A program made the translations under genes and the position numbers. This document shows positions 61,451 to 64,000 of a stretch of 64,000 nt of DNA, piece after piece. This stretch comes from QWHO01 sp039809865. Lineage in GTDB: Bacteria; Vulcanimicrobiota; Xenobia; Xenobiales; QWHO01. Where the stretch lies: NCBI GenBank assembly GCA_039809865.1, contig JBDHVW010000032.1, positions 14,975 to 78,974 of the forward strand. Reading direction: 5' to 3'. The notes under the pieces are model-generated. The model had not been told where the DNA came from, did not search any database, and worked only from the letters and a program-made list of their open reading frames with translations. Numbering within the stretch: position 1 is the stretch's first letter; each line of letters opens with the position of its first letter.

Positions 61451-62823
61451 GCGCCGGTCAGCGTCTCGTAGGCCCTGGCCGGGTCGTCCGTGATGGTGAC
61501 CAGCCCGAGGTCCTCGGGGGAGATGTAGCGGCGCTGGTCGTTCAGCATCGAATCCTTGATGGCGGCGAAGATGGGCTTCCAGAAGCTCGAGCCGACCAGC
61601 ACGATCGGGACCGCGGGGCGCTTGCCCGTCTGGATCTGGGTCAGGGTCGCGAAGAGGTTGCTCAGAGTGCCCAGACCGCCGGGCGCATACACCAGCCCGC
61701 GCGCCGAGCGCGTCAGCAGCTCGCGATGGGTGATGAAATCGGTCTGCTCGGCCAGCACTTTGAGGCCCGGCATCGACGGCAGCTCCTCGCTCTTGAGCTT
61801 CAGCGCCTGCACCGGGGCCCCGCGGGCGCCGCGCGTCACGGCCAGGGCCAGCGCGAGTGGATTGCCCACGCGCATCGTGACGCCCTCGTCGCTGAGCATC
61901 TGCGACAAAATCCGGACTGATTCGCAGGTGGGGTCGTCCACCGCCAGCTCGCGGCCACCCATCACCGTGACGGCCTCGGGCTCATCGTCCAGGATCTGCA
62001 CCGTGTTGGTAATCTCGCGATTCATCCGGGCCGCCGCGACTTCGATCGGCTCCTGCCCCTGCAGTGCCTGTGCCGTCGGGGGCAGGGAGCGCAAGAACTT
62101 CTCGTGGTCGTCGCTGTAGCCGATGCGCTCGAACTGGCCCCGATCGATCAGCTTGCGATCCCGCGTGGCGACATCGTAAAGCGTGTTCAGGAAAGGCTTC
62201 CAGAAATCGGTCTGGGTGAACGTGAAGGCGCCCTTGTGCTGGTCGCGCGCGGTCTGGGCCCAGACCTCGAAGACCTCGTCCAGCGTCCCGATGCCGCCCG
62301 GCAGGGCCATGAAGGCGCGCGCGTTGCGGATCAAAGCCAGCTTGCGAAACAAGAACTCGCTCAGCACCTCCGAGTCATCCACGGCCGAGTTGACGCTGCT
62401 CTCGTGGGGCAACTCCAGCGCCACCGCCAGCGTCTTGGGGGGCGTCTCGTGCGGAGCCATCGCGAGGCGGGTCTCCTTGTAGGCCTCCGGCACGGCTTTC
62501 ATCAGACTCGGACCCCCGCCGCCGATCGGCTCCTCCCCCACCTCGGCCAGGCTCTTGCCGACATCGAGCGCTTTGCGATAGTCCTCGCTGTCCTCGCTGG
62601 CGCGCGCGCTCCCCATCACGAAGACGCCCGCGTCGCGGTGGCGCTGGAGGAAGTCCTTCACCTTGGGGAGGTCGGCCTGGGTGTTGACCAGGAAACGGCG
62701 CAGATCCGGGCGGGAGATAATCTCGCGCCGGCCCAGGTGGACCTGATCGCCGAGCTCGCGAGGCAGCTGCGACAGCGCGGCCTGGGCACGCAAAAACATG
62801 AAGTTGGCCGGCTGGATGAGCAT
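61447..62823 (-). CDS. Tandem LOG-family (lysine-decarboxylase-like) protein
   Basis: 458 residues from ATG at 62823. Two LOG Rossmann units in one chain. Unit one (~70-260): FVMGSARAS, PIGGGGPSLMKAV, and PGGIGTLDE, the nucleotide-binding PGGxGTxxE. Unit two (~290-450): VTVMGGREL and PGGLGTLSN, where the catalytic Glu is Asn. LOG enzymes release cytokinin bases from their ribotides. Here a catalytic half plus a pseudo-half implies a regulatory or structural second copy. The MLIQP N-terminus resembles others in this window. Confidence 0.88.
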   Translation of the reverse strand: MLIQPANFMFLRAQAALSQLPRELGDQVHLGRREIISRPDLRRFLVNTQADLPKVKDFLQRHRDAGVFVMGSARASEDSEDYRKALDVGKSLAEVGEEPIGGGGPSLMKAVPEAYKETRLAMAPHETPPKTLAVALELPHESSVNSAVDDSEVLSEFLFRKLALIRNARAFMALPGGIGTLDEVFEVWAQTARDQHKGAFTFTQTDFWKPFLNTLYDVATRDRKLIDRGQFERIGYSDDHEKFLRSLPPTAQALQGQEPIEVAAARMNREITNTVQILDDEPEAVTVMGGRELAVDDPTCESVRILSQMLSDEGVTMRVGNPLALALAVTRGARGAPVQALKLKSEELPSMPGLKVLAEQTDFITHRELLTRSARGLVYAPGGLGTLSNLFATLTQIQTGKRPAVPIVLVGSSFWKPIFAAIKDSMLNDQRRYISPEDLGLVTITDDPARAYETLTGA

Positions 62824-62981
62824 CGCCCCCACCCTAGCCCGGAAGGCTGAAAGATGCCTGAACTCGAACCCCGCGCCAAATGATTAGAGAACGACTTTAC
62901 CTGCGCTTGACCTGGTATCTCCAGGATGCCCGAGCATCGTGATGGAGCATCTACGCTCGCAGGGGTGGGACGAGGTGCCGT

Positions 62982-63614
62982 ATCGACACTGAAGCCATCA
63001 AAGCACGCTCCGAGGGCATCATCCGGGAGGTCGGGGGGATCGTCTATCCCGAGCTTCCGGCTCTCAGCAACAAGCGTCAGCTGCGCTCCCAGGAAGCCAT
63101 CGCTGGACGCATGTTCGCGCTCTACGCTTTGCAGTTCGCGCGTTTCATCGTCTGCGAGCCGATCCTGGCGTGGCTCGAGAAGCATGACCTGCTCATCCAC
63201 GTCTCCCCCGAGGAACGGCGCCTGCTCTCGCTGGAAATGCTCGAGCCCCGGGACGAGCACGTCCTCGGCTGGGCCAACGAAACGCTGATCGAATCCCTGT
63301 GGATGCTGGGCATCGTGCCCGAGCTATCCTTCCAAGAGCGTATCTACGATTCCGTACCCGAGGGGCTGCCGAACATCGCCGAGGACGAGAGCCCCGAGCC
63401 CCTTCGGGCCCGCTTGAATCTGCGTTCCGCCCAGGAGCTCTTCGAGGAGTTGGACCTCTACTATCGCCTGGGACGCTGGACGCGAGCCGAGATGCAGGCC
63501 TACCGTTACGTCGAAGCGGTCAACTACGACGTGGTCATGGAGCGCTTGCGGGTGCTAGACTGGGCCTTCTCCATCGAGGACTGGGACGAGGTGGACGTGC
63601 GCAACAGGGGATAG
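62982..63614 (+). CDS. DUF4272-like protein, start unresolved
   Basis: The first ATG in frame is at 63111, but coding sequence extends upstream (RIDTEAIKARSEGIIREVGGIVYPELP...RQLRSQEAIAGR) in the pattern of DUF4272: K-x-R-S-E...G...LP...R-S-x-E-A-x-R. I mark it from 62982 as the last protein-like codons; none is a standard start. ATG at 62942 is in another frame and would join only with a frameshift near 62985 (MEHLRSQGWDEVPYR). Residues to the end are helical with Leu/Trp-rich pairs. Unknown function, probably cytosolic; no operon partner. Confidence 0.7.
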   Translation: MDTEAIKARSEGIIREVGGIVYPELPALSNKRQLRSQEAIAGRMFALYALQFARFIVCEPILAWLEKHDLLIHVSPEERRLLSLEMLEPRDEHVLGWANETLIESLWMLGIVPELSFQERIYDSVPEGLPNIAEDESPEPLRARLNLRSAQELFEELDLYYRLGRWTRAEMQAYRYVEAVNYDVVMERLRVLDWAFSIEDWDEVDVRNRG

Positions 63615-63642
63615 CCTTTGGGGCTGCGAACCGCTTGCAGCC

Positions 63643-64000
63643 ATGCTGAAACGAATCGCCCTCTGTTTGCTCTTGACCATGTCCGTCCATGCCGAAGAGC
63701 CCCGCGTCTTCATCACCGCCAAAGACACCGGCCAGCGGCTGGTGGAGATCGAGGCGCCCGACTGGGAGCCGATGCCCCAGCCCACCGAGCAGCAGATCGT
63801 GGTCTTCGTCGATCCCACCCGCAAGTTCCAGCTCATCGAGGGAATCGGCGGCGCGCTCACCGACGCCTCGGCCGAGACCTGGGCCAAGCTTCCCCCGGCC
63901 AGGCAGGAAGAGCTGCTGACCGCCTATTACGACGCTGACAAAGGCATCGGCTACACGTTGGGGCGCACGCACATCAACAGCTGCGACTTCTCCAGCGCCA
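63643..64000 (+). CDS. GH30 glucosylceramidase-like enzyme, 3' end outside window
   Basis: Starts with ATG at 63643 and a signal peptide (MLKRIALCLLLTMSVHAEE), then ~100 residues in the window. FQLIEGIGGALTDASAETWAKLP and GIGYTLGRTHINSCDFSS are the early strands of glycoside hydrolase family 30 (glucosylceramidase, beta-1,6-glucanase). Catalytic Glu residues lie downstream and are not visible. Probably exported and acting on beta-linked glycolipids or polysaccharides. Confidence 0.9.
   Translation, partial: MLKRIALCLLLTMSVHAEEPRVFITAKDTGQRLVEIEAPDWEPMPQPTEQQIVVFVDPTRKFQLIEGIGGALTDASAETWAKLPPARQEELLTAYYDADKGIGYTLGRTHINSCDFSSA

Noticed and set aside
57268..61920. A 1,550-residue plus-strand open frame.
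   Set aside because: It is antisense to the phosphatase and the kinase; long antisense frames are expected in GC-rich DNA.
62840..62910. A tRNA-like GGTTCGA loop on the minus strand.
   Set aside because: No acceptor stem or anticodon arm can be paired around it.

Overview
This is a GC-rich, very densely packed bacterial segment of about 45 genes. I see no rRNA, tRNA, CRISPR array, insertion sequence or phage gene. Many genes start with GTG or TTG, and at least one probably starts with CTG. Neighbours are often coupled by an NTGA overlap, and convergent genes repeatedly share a CTAG stop overlap. The mix is a NAD-dependent DNA ligase, bacterial inositol-phosphate synthase, a Ser/Thr kinase with a propeller-like sensor, giant helical and coiled-coil proteins, unusual proteases and a RiPP locus. 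That fits a large-genome, poorly cultured lineage (for example Eremiobacterota/Xenobia- or myxobacteria-like), but the phylum is a guess.

Layout. 1-9940 (minus): a giant helical protein running off the left edge, a DUF2200 protein, a tectonin-type lipoprotein, two small unknowns, a cyclic-nucleotide-binding/thioredoxin-reductase-like fusion and a subtilase-like lipoprotein. 10051-12593: two unknown proteins, convergent on each other. 12626-21319 (plus): a tightly packed run of a GCS2-type ligase, a DJ-1/PfpI protein, an M13 peptidase, a DUF3806-like protein, a cytochrome P450 fused to a pseudo-alpha/beta-hydrolase, and then a graspetide (omega-ester peptide) cassette. 21316-24732 (minus): a two-part ThrE-type exporter and a rifampin-phosphotransferase/PEP-synthase-like enzyme. 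24765-28519 (plus): PepSY protein, response regulator and histidine kinase behind four 11-bp-spaced boxes, then MgtE. 28516-35384 (minus): an FG-GAP lipoprotein, a multiply frameshifted pseudogene, a small exported protein, a palindromic repeat tract, a damaged gene and HflX. 35438-42169: an MFS pump, a kinase and a radical SAM protein, an ATLF-like metallopeptidase, Ino1, a UDP-glucuronate decarboxylase-like enzyme and a murein endopeptidase. 42409-50400: a 2,663-residue coiled-coil protein. 50404-64000: an anion transporter, an Ig-like exported protein, a metallopeptidase, LigA, a PafA-like phosphatase, the Ser/Thr kinase, a GST, a tandem LOG protein, a DUF4272-like protein and the start of a GH30 glucosylceramidase.

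The most interesting system is at 19394-21319. A 243-residue precursor carries the microviridin-type leader motif PFFGRFL and six repeats of TQA[ILV]GEGD. It is followed by an MvdC/MvdD-like ATP-grasp ligase that appears to start at an overlapping CTG codon, and then by a small membrane protein. The core differs from the microviridin core and from the plesiocin core as I know them, so it may be an undescribed multi-core graspetide. The P450/pseudo-hydrolase and M13 peptidase genes lie just upstream on the same strand and may belong to the pathway (inference).
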